From Amycolatopsis thermophila (GTDB lineage: Bacteria; Actinomycetota; Actinomycetes; Mycobacteriales; Pseudonocardiaceae): a stretch of DNA of 64,000 nucleotides. How positions within the stretch are numbered: position 1 is the stretch's first letter; the number at the start of each line of letters is the position of its first letter. The DNA lies in NCBI RefSeq assembly GCF_030814215.1, contig NZ_JAUSUT010000001.1:6138001-6202000 (forward strand), written 5' to 3'. The notes beneath the pieces were generated by a model. It was not told the origin of the DNA and made no database searches. It saw only the letters and a program-made list of their open reading frames with translations. The position numbers were made by a program, and so were the translations under genes. Below are positions 41,940-50,315 of the stretch, piece after piece.

Positions 41940-42848
41940 ATGTTGCGCACCGCGTTGCTCGCCGCCGCCGGGTCGCCGGGGTGCCGGTCGCTCGTCGAAC
42001 GGTCCCCGCTGACCCGTCCGGTGGTCCGCCGCTTCGTCGCCGGGTCCGGAGTGGACGAAGCGGTGGCCGCGACCGCCGCCCTGGCCGGCACTGGCCGGGC
42101 GGTCACGCTCGACCACCTCGGCGAGGACACCACCGACGCGTCGAGGGCCGCGGCGACCGTCAAGGCCTACGTCGAACTGCTGACCCTGCTGGCCGATCAC
42201 GGCCTCGCCGGCGGCGCCGAGGTGTCGGTGAAGCTGTCCGCCGTCGGGCAGCGGCTGCCCGACGGCGACCGGGTGGCCCTGGACAACGCCCGCCGCATCT
42301 GCGAAGCCGCGGCCGCGGCGGGCACCACGGTCACGCTCGACGCGGAGGACCACACCACGACCGACGCCACGCTCGGCGTGCTGCGCGAGCTGCGCGCGGA
42401 CTTCCCGTGGACCGGCGCGGTCCTGCAGGCCTATCTGAGGCGGACCGAACAGGACTGCCGCGACCTCGCCCACGCGGGCTCGCGGGTCCGCCTGTGCAAG
42501 GGCGCCTACTCGGAGCCGGCCTCGGTCGCGTTCCCGGAGCGGTCCGAAGTGGACCGTTCGTACGTGCGGTGCCTGCGGGTGCTGATGGCCGGCGACGGGC
42601 ACCCGATGGTCGCCACGCACGATCCGCGGATGATCGCCATCGCCGAGGAGCTGGGCCGCGGCCGGCCGGACTGGGAGTTCCAGATGCTGTACGGCATCCG
42701 CGACGCCGAGCAGCGGCGGCTCGCCCGCGACCACACCGTGCGCGTGTACGTCCCGTACGGCGACGAGTGGTACGGCTACTTCATGCGGCGGCTGGCCGAG
42801 CGCCCGGCGAACCTCGCGTTCTTCCTGCGGGCACTGGTCAGGCGGTGA
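41940..42848 (+). CDS. putA: Proline dehydrogenase (monofunctional)
   Basis: 302 residues, the size of single-domain bacterial PRODH. It oxidises proline to P5C with FAD. The barrel shows VSVKLSAVGQ, VTLDAEDHTTTD, QAYLRRTEQD and VRLCKGAY (FAD/substrate binding), then EFQMLYGIRD and VRVYVPYGDEWYGYFMRRLAERPAN in two blocks, the terminal signature. GAGGAGG precedes ATG 41940. It forms a two-gene operon with pruA and overlaps the convergent serine hydrolase by 11 nt. Confidence 0.95.
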   Translation: MLRTALLAAAGSPGCRSLVERSPLTRPVVRRFVAGSGVDEAVAATAALAGTGRAVTLDHLGEDTTDASRAAATVKAYVELLTLLADHGLAGGAEVSVKLSAVGQRLPDGDRVALDNARRICEAAAAAGTTVTLDAEDHTTTDATLGVLRELRADFPWTGAVLQAYLRRTEQDCRDLAHAGSRVRLCKGAYSEPASVAFPERSEVDRSYVRCLRVLMAGDGHPMVATHDPRMIAIAEELGRGRPDWEFQMLYGIRDAEQRRLARDHTVRVYVPYGDEWYGYFMRRLAERPANLAFFLRALVRR

Positions 42849-43818
42849 GCTCCGCGAGCCGGCGCGCGAGCGGCCAGGCCCCCTCGGCGGTGTTGGACAG
42901 CACCGTGCAGGTGACCTCCGGGCGGTACGCGGTCCGGAACGACACGCCGGCGTCGTAGCCCTCGAGGACGACCGCGTCGCCGTCGAGCCAGAACCCCAGG
43001 CCGTAGCGCATGGCCTCGGAGGGCACGCCACTGCGGGCGGCGGTCATCTCCCGCACCCGCGAGAGCGGGACGATCCGGCCCGCGAACAACGCGGCCCAGA
43101 AGGCGTGGACGTCGGCGGCGGTCGAGTAGACGCCGCCGTCCCCGCTGCCGGTGACGGGCAGGTGGAACACGTTGGTCCGCGTCTGGCCGAGATAGCCGAG
43201 CGCGACCCCGGCCGCGGGTTCGTCGGACCGCAGGAACGCCGTGGCGGCCATGCCCGCGGGCTCGCAGACCAGCTCGCGGACCAGATCCGGGAACGGGCGG
43301 CGGGCGGCGCGCTCGGCGAGCAGGGCGAGCACGACGTAACCGCTGTTGCAGTAGGAGAACCGCTGCCCGGGCGGGAACTTCGGCGGATGGCCGTCGAGCA
43401 CGCCCAGGTAGTCCTCCGTGGACTCCAGTTCGTGCACGGGCACCGGCAGGACGTGGTCGGTGACCGGCCGGCCGGCCTCCTCGTCGCAGTAGTCCCCGAT
43501 GCCCGAGGTGTGCGCGAGCAGGTGCCCGACCGTCACCTCGTCACCGATCAACGGCAGGTCGGCGCCGAGCAGCGACCGCGCGGTGGTGTCCAGTCCGAGC
43601 ACGCCGCGCTCGGCCAGCGCGGCGATCGTCAGCGCCGTGAGCCCCTTGGTGCCACTGGCCAGCGCGAAGCGGGTGCCGACGGTGTTGCGCACCCGCAGCC
43701 CCCGGTGGGCGAAGCTGTAGGCCTTCGCGAACGTGCGGCCGCCGGAGTCCACCCGGACGACACCGGAGAACCCGGTTCCGGCGGCCACCGCGTCGACGAT
43801 CTCCTCCACCCGGTCCAT
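42838..43818 (-). CDS. Beta-lactamase-fold serine hydrolase
   Basis: 326 residues. Class C/AmpC-like fold with SxxK at ASGTKG (Ser about 54), the family block LLAHTSGIGDY and YxN as YCNSGY (about 153). The third motif, usually HxG or KTG, reads YDAGVS. No signal peptide, so it is cytoplasmic and more likely an esterase or peptidase than a beta-lactamase. The substrate is unknown. It converges on the proline dehydrogenase gene and lies 33 nt from the ssuD end. Confidence 0.88.
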   Translation of the reverse strand: MDRVEEIVDAVAAGTGFSGVVRVDSGGRTFAKAYSFAHRGLRVRNTVGTRFALASGTKGLTALTIAALAERGVLGLDTTARSLLGADLPLIGDEVTVGHLLAHTSGIGDYCDEEAGRPVTDHVLPVPVHELESTEDYLGVLDGHPPKFPPGQRFSYCNSGYVVLALLAERAARRPFPDLVRELVCEPAGMAATAFLRSDEPAAGVALGYLGQTRTNVFHLPVTGSGDGGVYSTAADVHAFWAALFAGRIVPLSRVREMTAARSGVPSEAMRYGLGFWLDGDAVVLEGYDAGVSFRTAYRPEVTCTVLSNTAEGAWPLARRLAELTA

Positions 43819-43851
43819 CGTGCCCGGTGGAGGAGATCGTCACACCTGCTT

Positions 43852-45009
43852 TTACTGCGCGGCGACGTGCCGTTCCTCCGGCAGTCCCACCCGCCGGTCC
43901 CGCGTGCCGCGCAGCAGCCCGCGGTGCGCCAGCTCGGGCAGCACGCCCTCGGCGAACCAGTACGCCTCCTCCAGGTGCGGGTACCCGGACAGCACGAACT
44001 CCTCGATGCCGAGCGCGTGGTACTCCTCGACCAGGTCGGCGACCTCGGCGTGGCTGCCGACCATCGCCGTGCCGGCGCCGCCGCGGACCAGGCCGATCCC
44101 CGCCCACAGGTTCGGGTGGATCTCCAGCCCGCGCACTCCCCGGCCGAGCCCGCCGCCGTGCAGGGCGACCATCCGGCGCTGCCCCTCCGACTCGCTGGCC
44201 GCCAGCTGTGCCTGTGCCTTCGCGACCTGCTCGGGGCTGAGCGCGTCGAGCAGCTTCCCCGCCTCCGCCCACGCCTCGGCCGAGGTGTCCCGGGAGATGG
44301 TGTGCAGCCGGATGCCGAAGCGGATCGTGCGGCCCCGCGCCTGCGCCAGTTCCCGCACGCGCCGGATCTTGTCCGCGACCTGCGCCGGGGGCTCGCCCCA
44401 GGTCAGGTAGACGTCGGCGTGCCGGGCCGCGACCGGCAGCGCGGCCGGCGACGAGCCGCCGAAGTACAGCGGCGGCACCGGGTCCGGCGGCGCGAGCACC
44501 GTGGCGCCCTCGACCGACAGGTGCTCCCCGGTGAAGTCGAAGGGCTCGCCGCTCCACACGCCGCGCGCGATCGTGAGGAACTCGTCGGTGCGGGCGTAGC
44601 GCCGGTCGTGGTCGTGGAAGTCGCCGAACCGCTTCTGCTCGATCGAGTCGCCGCCGGTGACGATGTTGAGCAGCAGCCGCCCGCCGGAGATCCGCTGGTA
44701 GGTGGCGGCCATCTGCGCGGCCAGCGTCGGCGAGATGACGCCGGGCCGGAAGGCGACGAGGTACTTCAGCCGCGTGGTCTCGCGGATCAACGCGGCCGTG
44801 GTCAGCCACGCGTCCTCGCACCACGTGCCGGTCGGGGTCAGCACGCCCTCGAACCCGAGCTGCTCGGCGGCGCGCGCGACCTGCGCCAGGTAGCCGATGT
44901 CGGCGTCGCGTTGCGCGACCGGTCCGCGCGATCGGTTCGCGTGGAAGCGTTCCACGATCGTGCGCCCGTCGCCGGACGTGGGCAGGAACCAGTGCGGTGT
45001 GATCGTCAT
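43852..45009 (-). CDS. ssuD: FMNH2-dependent alkanesulfonate monooxygenase (LLM class)
   Basis: 385 residues. SsuD releases sulfite from alkanesulfonates for use as a sulfur source. The bacterial-luciferase-like TIM barrel has the SsuD N-terminus TPHWFLPTSGDGR, LKYLVAFRPGVISPTLAAQM, GRLLLNIVTGGD and LYFGGSSPAALPVAARHADVYL in two blocks, with YARTDEFL and RFGIRLH, all characteristic of the family. ATG 45009 has GAGGGG at a proper distance; the alternative ATG 45015 would overlap the ssuA stop (ATGA) but leaves no spacing. Last gene of ssuCBAD; the partner flavin reductase SsuE is not in the window. Confidence 0.92.
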   Translation of the reverse strand: MTITPHWFLPTSGDGRTIVERFHANRSRGPVAQRDADIGYLAQVARAAEQLGFEGVLTPTGTWCEDAWLTTAALIRETTRLKYLVAFRPGVISPTLAAQMAATYQRISGGRLLLNIVTGGDSIEQKRFGDFHDHDRRYARTDEFLTIARGVWSGEPFDFTGEHLSVEGATVLAPPDPVPPLYFGGSSPAALPVAARHADVYLTWGEPPAQVADKIRRVRELAQARGRTIRFGIRLHTISRDTSAEAWAEAGKLLDALSPEQVAKAQAQLAASESEGQRRMVALHGGGLGRGVRGLEIHPNLWAGIGLVRGGAGTAMVGSHAEVADLVEEYHALGIEEFVLSGYPHLEEAYWFAEGVLPELAHRGLLRGTRDRRVGLPEERHVAAQ

Positions 45010-45011
45010 CG

Positions 45012-46019
45012 TCATCCCCTCACGGCGGCCAGATCGGCGGCGAACCGGGTATCGGTGAACTCGGCGAAGTCGACTTTGCCGGGCAGGACCCCGTCGTCGG
45101 TGAACGCGTCGGCGAGCTCCTGCTCCGAGGCGATCACGGTCGCGTCCAGGGCGACCGGCACGTCCGGCCCGTTGCGGGCGGCGGCCAGCGCCACCTCGGG
45201 AGCCAGGCCGGTGTCGGCGGCCCAGGCCCGGCCCCAGTCGTCGCGATGCGCGTCCGCCCAGTGCTGCGCCTTGGCGATGCGCACGACGTAGTCCCGGATC
45301 GCGGCGTTCTTCCCGGCGTCGGACAGTGCGGCGTTCCCGGCGACCTGGAACGTGTAGCCGTTGGCGATGCCCGTGCCGTCGACGAGGGTGCGCGCACCGG
45401 CCTCGAGCTTGGCCTGCGCGGTGTAGGGGTCCCACACCGCCCACGCGTCGATCTGGTGCCGGGTGAACGCGCCGTAGGCGTCGGCGGGCTGCAGGAACGA
45501 CAGCTTGACGTCCTTCGTGGACAGTCCGGCCTTGCGCAGGTTCAGCAGCACCTGGCCGTGCGCGGAGCTGCCCTTGGCGACGCCGATCGTCTTGCCCTTG
45601 AGGTCGGTGATCGACCGCGCGGCCGAGTCGGCGGGCACCAGCAGGGCGTCGCCGCGGACGTCGCCCTGGGCCGAGCTGACGATCGAGATCTTCGCCTTCG
45701 CGGCGGCGGAGAAGATCGGCGGTGTGTTGCCGACCCCGCCGACGTCGATCGCGCCCGCCGAGGCGGCCTCCAGCAACGGTGGCCCGGAGGTGAAGGTGGA
45801 CCACTCGATCCGGTAGGGCAGGTCACCCAGCAGGCCGGCGGCCTTGAGCAGCGCGTGGGAGCCGCCCTTCTGGTCGCCCACCTTGAGGGTCACCTTCGCC
45901 AGGTCGGCCGCGCTCACCGGCGGCGGCACGGACGGGCCCGGCGATTCGGTCCCGCCGCCACACGCGGTGAGGCTCAGCGCGAGCGCCGCGACGACGGTGA
46001 GAACTCTAGGCAATCGCAT
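45012..46019 (-). CDS. ssuA: Aliphatic sulfonate ABC transporter substrate-binding lipoprotein
   Basis: 335 residues. The signal ends LSLTAC, giving a lipid Cys about residue 20. The rest is an NMT1/SsuA-type binding protein: VGDQKGGSHALLKAAGLL, STFTSGPPLLEAASAGAIDVGGVGNTPP (split over the hinge), GDALLVPADSAARSITDLKGKTIGV and AWAVWDPYTA. It captures alkanesulfonates outside the membrane for SsuBC. It overlaps ssuB by 14 nt. Substrate class follows from the adjoining ssuD. Confidence 0.9.
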   Translation of the reverse strand: MRLPRVLTVVAALALSLTACGGGTESPGPSVPPPVSAADLAKVTLKVGDQKGGSHALLKAAGLLGDLPYRIEWSTFTSGPPLLEAASAGAIDVGGVGNTPPIFSAAAKAKISIVSSAQGDVRGDALLVPADSAARSITDLKGKTIGVAKGSSAHGQVLLNLRKAGLSTKDVKLSFLQPADAYGAFTRHQIDAWAVWDPYTAQAKLEAGARTLVDGTGIANGYTFQVAGNAALSDAGKNAAIRDYVVRIAKAQHWADAHRDDWGRAWAADTGLAPEVALAAARNGPDVPVALDATVIASEQELADAFTDDGVLPGKVDFAEFTDTRFAADLAAVRG

Positions 46020-46716
46020 GATCGGTCACTCCCAGATCGGCCAGCACCCTGGCGCGAACGTCGATGTGGTCGGACAGGGTGCGCGGACGCGGGTGGTCCA
46101 GCGCGTGCTCGGCGACGATCCGGCCCTCCCCCAGCACGAGGACGCGGTCGGCCAGCAGCAGCGCCTCGTCCACGTCGTGGGTCACCAGCAGCACACCCGG
46201 CCGGTGCTCGGTCCACAGGTCCTCGACGAGGCGGTGCATCGCCAGCCGCGTCAGGGCGTCCAGCGCGCCGAACGGCTCGTCGAGCAGCAGCAGGTCCGGT
46301 TCGCGGACCAGGGCCCGCGCCAGCGAGACCCGCTGCGCCTCGCCGCCGGAGAGGGTGCGCGGCCAGGCGTCGGCGTGACCGGCCAGGCGGACCTCGGCCA
46401 GGGCTTGTTCGGCGAGCGCCCGGTCGCGGCCGCGGCCCGGCAGGCCGAGGACGACGTTGCGCCACACCCGGCGCCACGGCAGCAGCCGCGGCTGCTGGAA
46501 CGCCACCGACACCGCCCCGTCGACGACGACCTCGCCCTCGATGTCGGCGTCCAGCCCGGCGAGGATCCGCAGCAGCGTCGACTTGCCCGAGCCGCTGCGG
46601 CCGAGCAGGGCGACGAACTCGCCGCGCGCGATCTCGGCGTCCACATCGGACAGGACGGTGCGCTCGCCGAAGCGTTTGGTCAGGCCGCGCACCCGGGCGG
46701 TCAGTTCCCGCGCCAT
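46006..46716 (-). CDS. ssuB: Aliphatic sulfonate ABC transporter ATP-binding protein
   Basis: 236 residues. Single ABC domain with Walker A LLGRSGSGKSTLL, Q-loop AFQQPRLLPW, signature LSGGEAQRVSLARAL, Walker B LLLLDEPFGALD and H-loop LLVTHDVDEAL. QPRLLPWR is characteristic of the SsuB/TauB class. ATG 46716 overlaps the ssuC end by 16 nt and gives normal length; the frame remains open upstream but that part is antisense shadow of ssuC. Confidence 0.93.
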   Translation of the reverse strand: MARELTARVRGLTKRFGERTVLSDVDAEIARGEFVALLGRSGSGKSTLLRILAGLDADIEGEVVVDGAVSVAFQQPRLLPWRRVWRNVVLGLPGRGRDRALAEQALAEVRLAGHADAWPRTLSGGEAQRVSLARALVREPDLLLLDEPFGALDALTRLAMHRLVEDLWTEHRPGVLLVTHDVDEALLLADRVLVLGEGRIVAEHALDHPRPRTLSDHIDVRARVLADLGVTDHAIA

Positions 46717-47525
46717 CGCAGCGCCCTCCGTTCGATCAGGCGGACCAGCGCGTCGGTGATCAGGCCCAGCGCGGCGTAGACGATCAGGCCCACGACGATC
46801 ACGTCGGTGCGCAGGAACTCGCGCGCGTTGTTGATCAGGTAGCCCAGACCCGCGTCGGCGTTCACGGTCTCCCCGACGATCAGCGCCAGCCACGCGACGC
46901 CGAGCGACTGCCGCAACCCAACCAGGGTCTGCGGCACCGCGGACGGCAGCACCACGTGGACCAGCCGTTCCCAGCGGGTGAACCCGAGCGCCGTGGTGGC
47001 CTCGACCAGATGGTCGTCGACCGTGCGGATCCCGGCGTGGACGTTGAGGTACAACGGGAACGCCACACCCAGCGCGACCAGGACGATCTTCGGTTCCTCG
47101 CCGATGCCGAACCACAGGATGAACAACGGGATCAGGCCGAGGAACGGCAGCGTGCGCAGCATCTGCACCGGCGGGTCGATGAGCACACCGCCCCAGCGCG
47201 ACAGACCGGCGACCACGCCGAGGACCAGCGCGACGCCGGCGCCGAAGACGAACCCGAGACCCACCCGCACGATCGACACGGCGAACGCCTCACCCAGCTC
47301 GCCCGAGCGCGCGGTCTCGACACCGGCCTGCAGCACCGTCCACGGTGAACTCAACTGGTCCGGGGACAGCACGCCCGTCGAGCTGGCCAGCTGCCACAGG
47401 ACGAGCAGCGCGACCGGGCTGATCCAGCGGCGCAGGTCGGGCAGGCGGCGTCTCCGGGACGGACGCGGCGGCGACCCGGAAACCTCCTCGGGGCGCGCGA
47501 GAACGTCCGTTGCGGAAAGCGACAC
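46701..47525 (-). CDS. ssuC: Aliphatic sulfonate ABC transporter permease
   Basis: 274 residues with about six membrane helices after a basic N-terminus (SRRRRLPDLRRW). The binding-protein-dependent transport motif is present in EATTALGFTRWERLVHVVLPSAVPQ split around the EAA loop, and QSLGVAWLALIVGE follows, both typical of SsuC/TauC. GTG 47525 (VSLSATD) has GGAG seven bases upstream. It is the first gene of the ssuCBAD operon; the promoter lies in the 169-bp gap shared with the divergent cupin gene. No SAM riboswitch or other leader structure was recognised there. Confidence 0.92.
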   Translation of the reverse strand: MSLSATDVLARPEEVSGSPPRPSRRRRLPDLRRWISPVALLVLWQLASSTGVLSPDQLSSPWTVLQAGVETARSGELGEAFAVSIVRVGLGFVFGAGVALVLGVVAGLSRWGGVLIDPPVQMLRTLPFLGLIPLFILWFGIGEEPKIVLVALGVAFPLYLNVHAGIRTVDDHLVEATTALGFTRWERLVHVVLPSAVPQTLVGLRQSLGVAWLALIVGETVNADAGLGYLINNAREFLRTDVIVVGLIVYAALGLITDALVRLIERRALRWRGN

Positions 47526-47694
47526 GACTTTCTCCCAAGTTTTCGGGGATTTCGAGGAGAAATGCTTCCCGCCACGAACGGGTGGGTCAACGCCGTCCCG
47601 GATGCCGGACCCGGTTCCCCTGAACAGCCCCGACTTTCTTTCACCGTGTCCGGAAACCGTTGACAGCCGGGGCAAACACGGCGAAGGTGGGCCG

Positions 47695-48033
47695 ATGACC
47701 GACTTCCGCACGCTGACCCACGTCGAAGGACTCGAGCTCACCGGCGGCCCCGGCCGGTTCCGGGTGCTGCGGGAGAGTCCGCGGGGACTGCTGCTGGAGA
47801 TCTGCTACCCGGCGGGCGTCGCGTCGCCCGAGCACTCGCACGACCACGACAGCTTCGTCTACGTGCTCTCGGGCGAGCTGACGGGCACCATCGACGGCGA
47901 ACCGGTGCGGCTGGGGCCCGGCGACACGGCGGTCCACCCGCGCGGGGTGCCGCACACGGTGGCGGCCGTGACGGACGGGCGGTGGCTGGAGTTCAAGGCG
48001 CCGGCGCCCGAGGTGGGGCGCGTGCTCAGGTGA
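47695..48033 (+). CDS. Cupin-domain protein
   Basis: 112 residues, a single small beta-barrel. Motif 1 is PEHSHDHDSFVYVLSGE (His/His/Glu-like metal ligands), motif 2 is GDTAVHPRGVPHTV. Such proteins bind a metal or small ligand and may be dioxygenases, isomerases or sensors; no reaction is assigned. It is divergent from ssuC and overlaps the winged-helix gene by 8 nt at its 3' end. Confidence 0.88.
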   Translation: MTDFRTLTHVEGLELTGGPGRFRVLRESPRGLLLEICYPAGVASPEHSHDHDSFVYVLSGELTGTIDGEPVRLGPGDTAVHPRGVPHTVAAVTDGRWLEFKAPAPEVGRVLR

Positions 48034-48436
48034 TGTCGGCGCGCCCGTCGAAGCGGTAACCGACGCCGCGGACGGTGGTGATCAGGGAGCGGCCGATCTT
48101 CGAGCGCAGCTTGCGGATGTGCACGTCGATGGTGCGGCCGCGGCTCGGACCGGGCAGGCGCCAGACGTCCGCGGTGAGCGCCTCCCGGTCGAAGACGCGG
48201 CCAGGGTGGCGGGCCAGGTGCAGCAGCAGCTCGTACTCCAGGCGGGTGAGCCCGACCTCGGTGCCGTGCGAGAGGACCCGCCGCGCGGTGGTGTCGATCC
48301 GCAGTGCGGCCGCGGGCTCCAGGGCGTCCAGCGCTTCGCTGATGAGCGCCCCGATCCGGTCCGGGTCCCCGTGCACGACGATGTGCAGTTCGACGGCGCC
48401 GTCCGGTCGGTCGACCCGGGTCAGGGACTGCGTCAT
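48026..48436 (-). CDS. Stand-alone OmpR/PhoB-type winged-helix DNA-binding protein
   Basis: 136 residues. The C-terminal half is a Trans_reg_C domain: EVGLTRLEYELLLHLARHPG, FDREALTADVW, RTIDVHIRKLRSKIG and ITTVRGVGYRFDG. The N-terminal 50 residues are too short for a receiver domain and show no phosphoacceptor Asp pattern, so this is an output domain without a classical input domain. Similar orphan proteins occur in actinobacteria. No histidine kinase is adjacent. Convergent with the cupin gene (8-nt overlap). Confidence 0.85.
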   Translation of the reverse strand: MTQSLTRVDRPDGAVELHIVVHGDPDRIGALISEALDALEPAAALRIDTTARRVLSHGTEVGLTRLEYELLLHLARHPGRVFDREALTADVWRLPGPSRGRTIDVHIRKLRSKIGRSLITTVRGVGYRFDGRADIT

Positions 48437-48524
48437 GACCCCATCGAGCCAGGGTCGGGCGGGTGGGTCAATCGCGTCCCGGTGGGTGGGCCGGGATCAC
48501 CGGACGGCGTGCGACACTCGTCCC

Positions 48525-49286
48525 GTGGCCAGGAAGCCGACCGGGGAGTCCGTCCTCGCGCGCGCGGTGCGGATCTTCGAGGCGTTCACGCCGGAGGAAC
48601 CCGTGCTGCAGGTCTCCGAGATCGCCCGGCGCACGGGACTGCACCTGGCCACCGCGTCGCGGCTGGTGGCCGAGCTCGCCGCGCACGGGCTGCTCGCCCG
48701 GGACGACGATCGCCGGGTGCGGATCGGCGTGCGGTTGTGGGAGCTGGCCCTGCGCGCCTCCCCCACCGCCACGCTGCGCGACACCGCGATGCCGTTCATG
48801 GAGGACGTCCACGCGGTCGTCGGCCACCACGTGCAGCTCGGTGTCCTCGACGGCGACGAGGTGATCTTCCTGGAACGCCTCTCCGCGCCGAAAGGGGTCA
48901 TCAACTACACCCGCATCGCGGGACGGCTGCCGCTGCACGCCTCGTCCTCCGGGCTGGTCCTGCTCGCCCACGGGCCCGCGGACCTGCGCGACCGCATCCT
49001 CGCCGCCCCCATGCAGGCCTACACCGCGAACACCATCACCACGTCCGCCCGGCTGCGCCGCGCGCTCGCCGACATCCGCAAGCAGGGCTTCGCCTGGTGC
49101 CCCGGACACATCCACGAGGAGGCCCTCGGGGTGGCCGTCCCCGTCCGCGACGCGCGCGGCACCGTCGTCGCGGCCCTGTCGGTCATCGTGCCCAACACCG
49201 CCGAAAGCCGGGCCGTCACCGGGATCCTGATGACCGCCGCGCGCGGCGTCACCCGCTCCCTCCCGCCTTCACCTCTCATTCATTGA
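48525..49286 (+). CDS. IclR-family transcriptional regulator
   Basis: 253 residues. The N-terminal winged helix (about 10-70) has VLQVSEIARRTGLHLATASRLV, and the C-terminal IclR effector domain has VQLGVLDGDEVIFLERL, LPLHASSSGLVLLAH and GVAVPVRDARGTVVAALSV. IclR proteins beside aromatic-degradation genes usually sense the aromatic substrate. GTG 48525 starts the family N-terminus (ARKPTGESVLARAVRIFEAF). The reductase-P450 pair begins 73 nt downstream on the same strand, so it is the likely regulator of that pair. Confidence 0.9.
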   Translation: MARKPTGESVLARAVRIFEAFTPEEPVLQVSEIARRTGLHLATASRLVAELAAHGLLARDDDRRVRIGVRLWELALRASPTATLRDTAMPFMEDVHAVVGHHVQLGVLDGDEVIFLERLSAPKGVINYTRIAGRLPLHASSSGLVLLAHGPADLRDRILAAPMQAYTANTITTSARLRRALADIRKQGFAWCPGHIHEEALGVAVPVRDARGTVVAALSVIVPNTAESRAVTGILMTAARGVTRSLPPSPLIH

Positions 49287-49359
49287 GAACCCGCTCGCCG
49301 CCGCCGTCCGCCGAACCGCATCCTCGTGCCGGACAGAACCAGCGCGAGGAGGCGTTCCG

Positions 49360-50301
49360 GTGAGCGAAGTCGTGCCCCTGCGGGTCACCGCACGAGAACC
49401 ACGCGCCGACGGGGTACTGGCCCTGACCCTGGCCCGGCCCGACGGCGGACGGCTGCCCGACTGGACCCCCGGCGCGCACATCGACCTCGTGCTCCCGGCC
49501 GGCACGACCCGCCAGTACTCGCTCTGCGGCGACCGCTGGGACGCGCACACCTACCGGATCGGCGTGCTGCGCGAACCGCACGGTCGCGGCGGCTCCGCCT
49601 ACGTGCACGACCACCTGCGCGTCGGCGACCACGTCGGCGTCGGCGGGCCGCGCAACAACTTCCCGCTCGTCCCCTCGCCGCGGTACCTGTTCATCGCCGG
49701 GGGCATCGGCATCACCCCCCTGCTGCCGATGATCGCCCAGGCCGCCCTGCTCGGCGCCGACTGGACCCTGCTCTACGGTGGCCGCCGCCGCGACTCGATG
49801 GCCTTCACCGACGAACTGGCGGTCCACGGCGAACGCGTCCACCTGGTGCCGGAGGACGAGCGCGGCCTGCTCGACCTCGCCACCTGGCTCGGCACCCCGC
49901 GCCCGGACACCAAGGTCTACTGCTGCGGGCCGGCGCCGCTGCTGGCCGCGGTGGAAGCCGCCTGCCGCCACTGGCCGCCGCACTCCCTGCACGTCGAGCG
50001 CTTCACCGCGCGGGAACAGGCGCCGGTGCGGGACGAGCCGTTCGAGGTCGAGCTGCGCCGCACGGGCACCACGGTCACCGTCCAGCGCGAGGTGTCGGTG
50101 CTCGACGCGGTGCGCCGGGCGGGCGTGGACGTGCTGTCCTCCTGCCGCCAGGGCACCTGCGGCACGTGCGAAACCGGTGTCCTGGACGGGATCCCGGACC
50201 ACCGCGACGCGATCCTCGGCGACGACGAACGCGCCGCGGGCGACTGCATGTTCGTGTGCGTGTCCCGCTCCTGCACCGACCGTCTCGTCCTCGACCTGTG
50301 A
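49360..50301 (+). CDS. PDR/VanB-type oxidoreductase (FMN/FAD, NAD(P)H and 2Fe-2S domains), probable P450 reductase
   Basis: 313 residues in the order flavin domain (RQYSLCGD, the flavin RxYS motif), NAD domain (FIAGGIGITPLLPM, YCCGPAPLL) and C-terminal plant-type 2Fe-2S ferredoxin with CRQGTCGTC and a distal Cys in FVCVS. This is the phthalate-dioxygenase-reductase layout, which carries electrons from NAD(P)H to an oxygenase in one polypeptide. GTG 49360 follows GAGGAGG. The P450 gene starts 14 nt after its stop, strongly implying that this is the P450 electron donor. Confidence 0.92.
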   Translation: MSEVVPLRVTAREPRADGVLALTLARPDGGRLPDWTPGAHIDLVLPAGTTRQYSLCGDRWDAHTYRIGVLREPHGRGGSAYVHDHLRVGDHVGVGGPRNNFPLVPSPRYLFIAGGIGITPLLPMIAQAALLGADWTLLYGGRRRDSMAFTDELAVHGERVHLVPEDERGLLDLATWLGTPRPDTKVYCCGPAPLLAAVEAACRHWPPHSLHVERFTAREQAPVRDEPFEVELRRTGTTVTVQREVSVLDAVRRAGVDVLSSCRQGTCGTCETGVLDGIPDHRDAILGDDERAAGDCMFVCVSRSCTDRLVLDL

Positions 50302-50315
50302 CCACGGAGGCCACC

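Noticed and set aside
42838-43818. Antibiotic-resistance beta-lactamase
   Set aside because: No signal peptide and no KTG motif; the fold is shared by many esterases and peptidases.
47526-47694. Possible SAM or cysteine-type leader/riboswitch ahead of ssuC
   Set aside because: I could not match any known riboswitch core; only ordinary GC-rich stems are visible.
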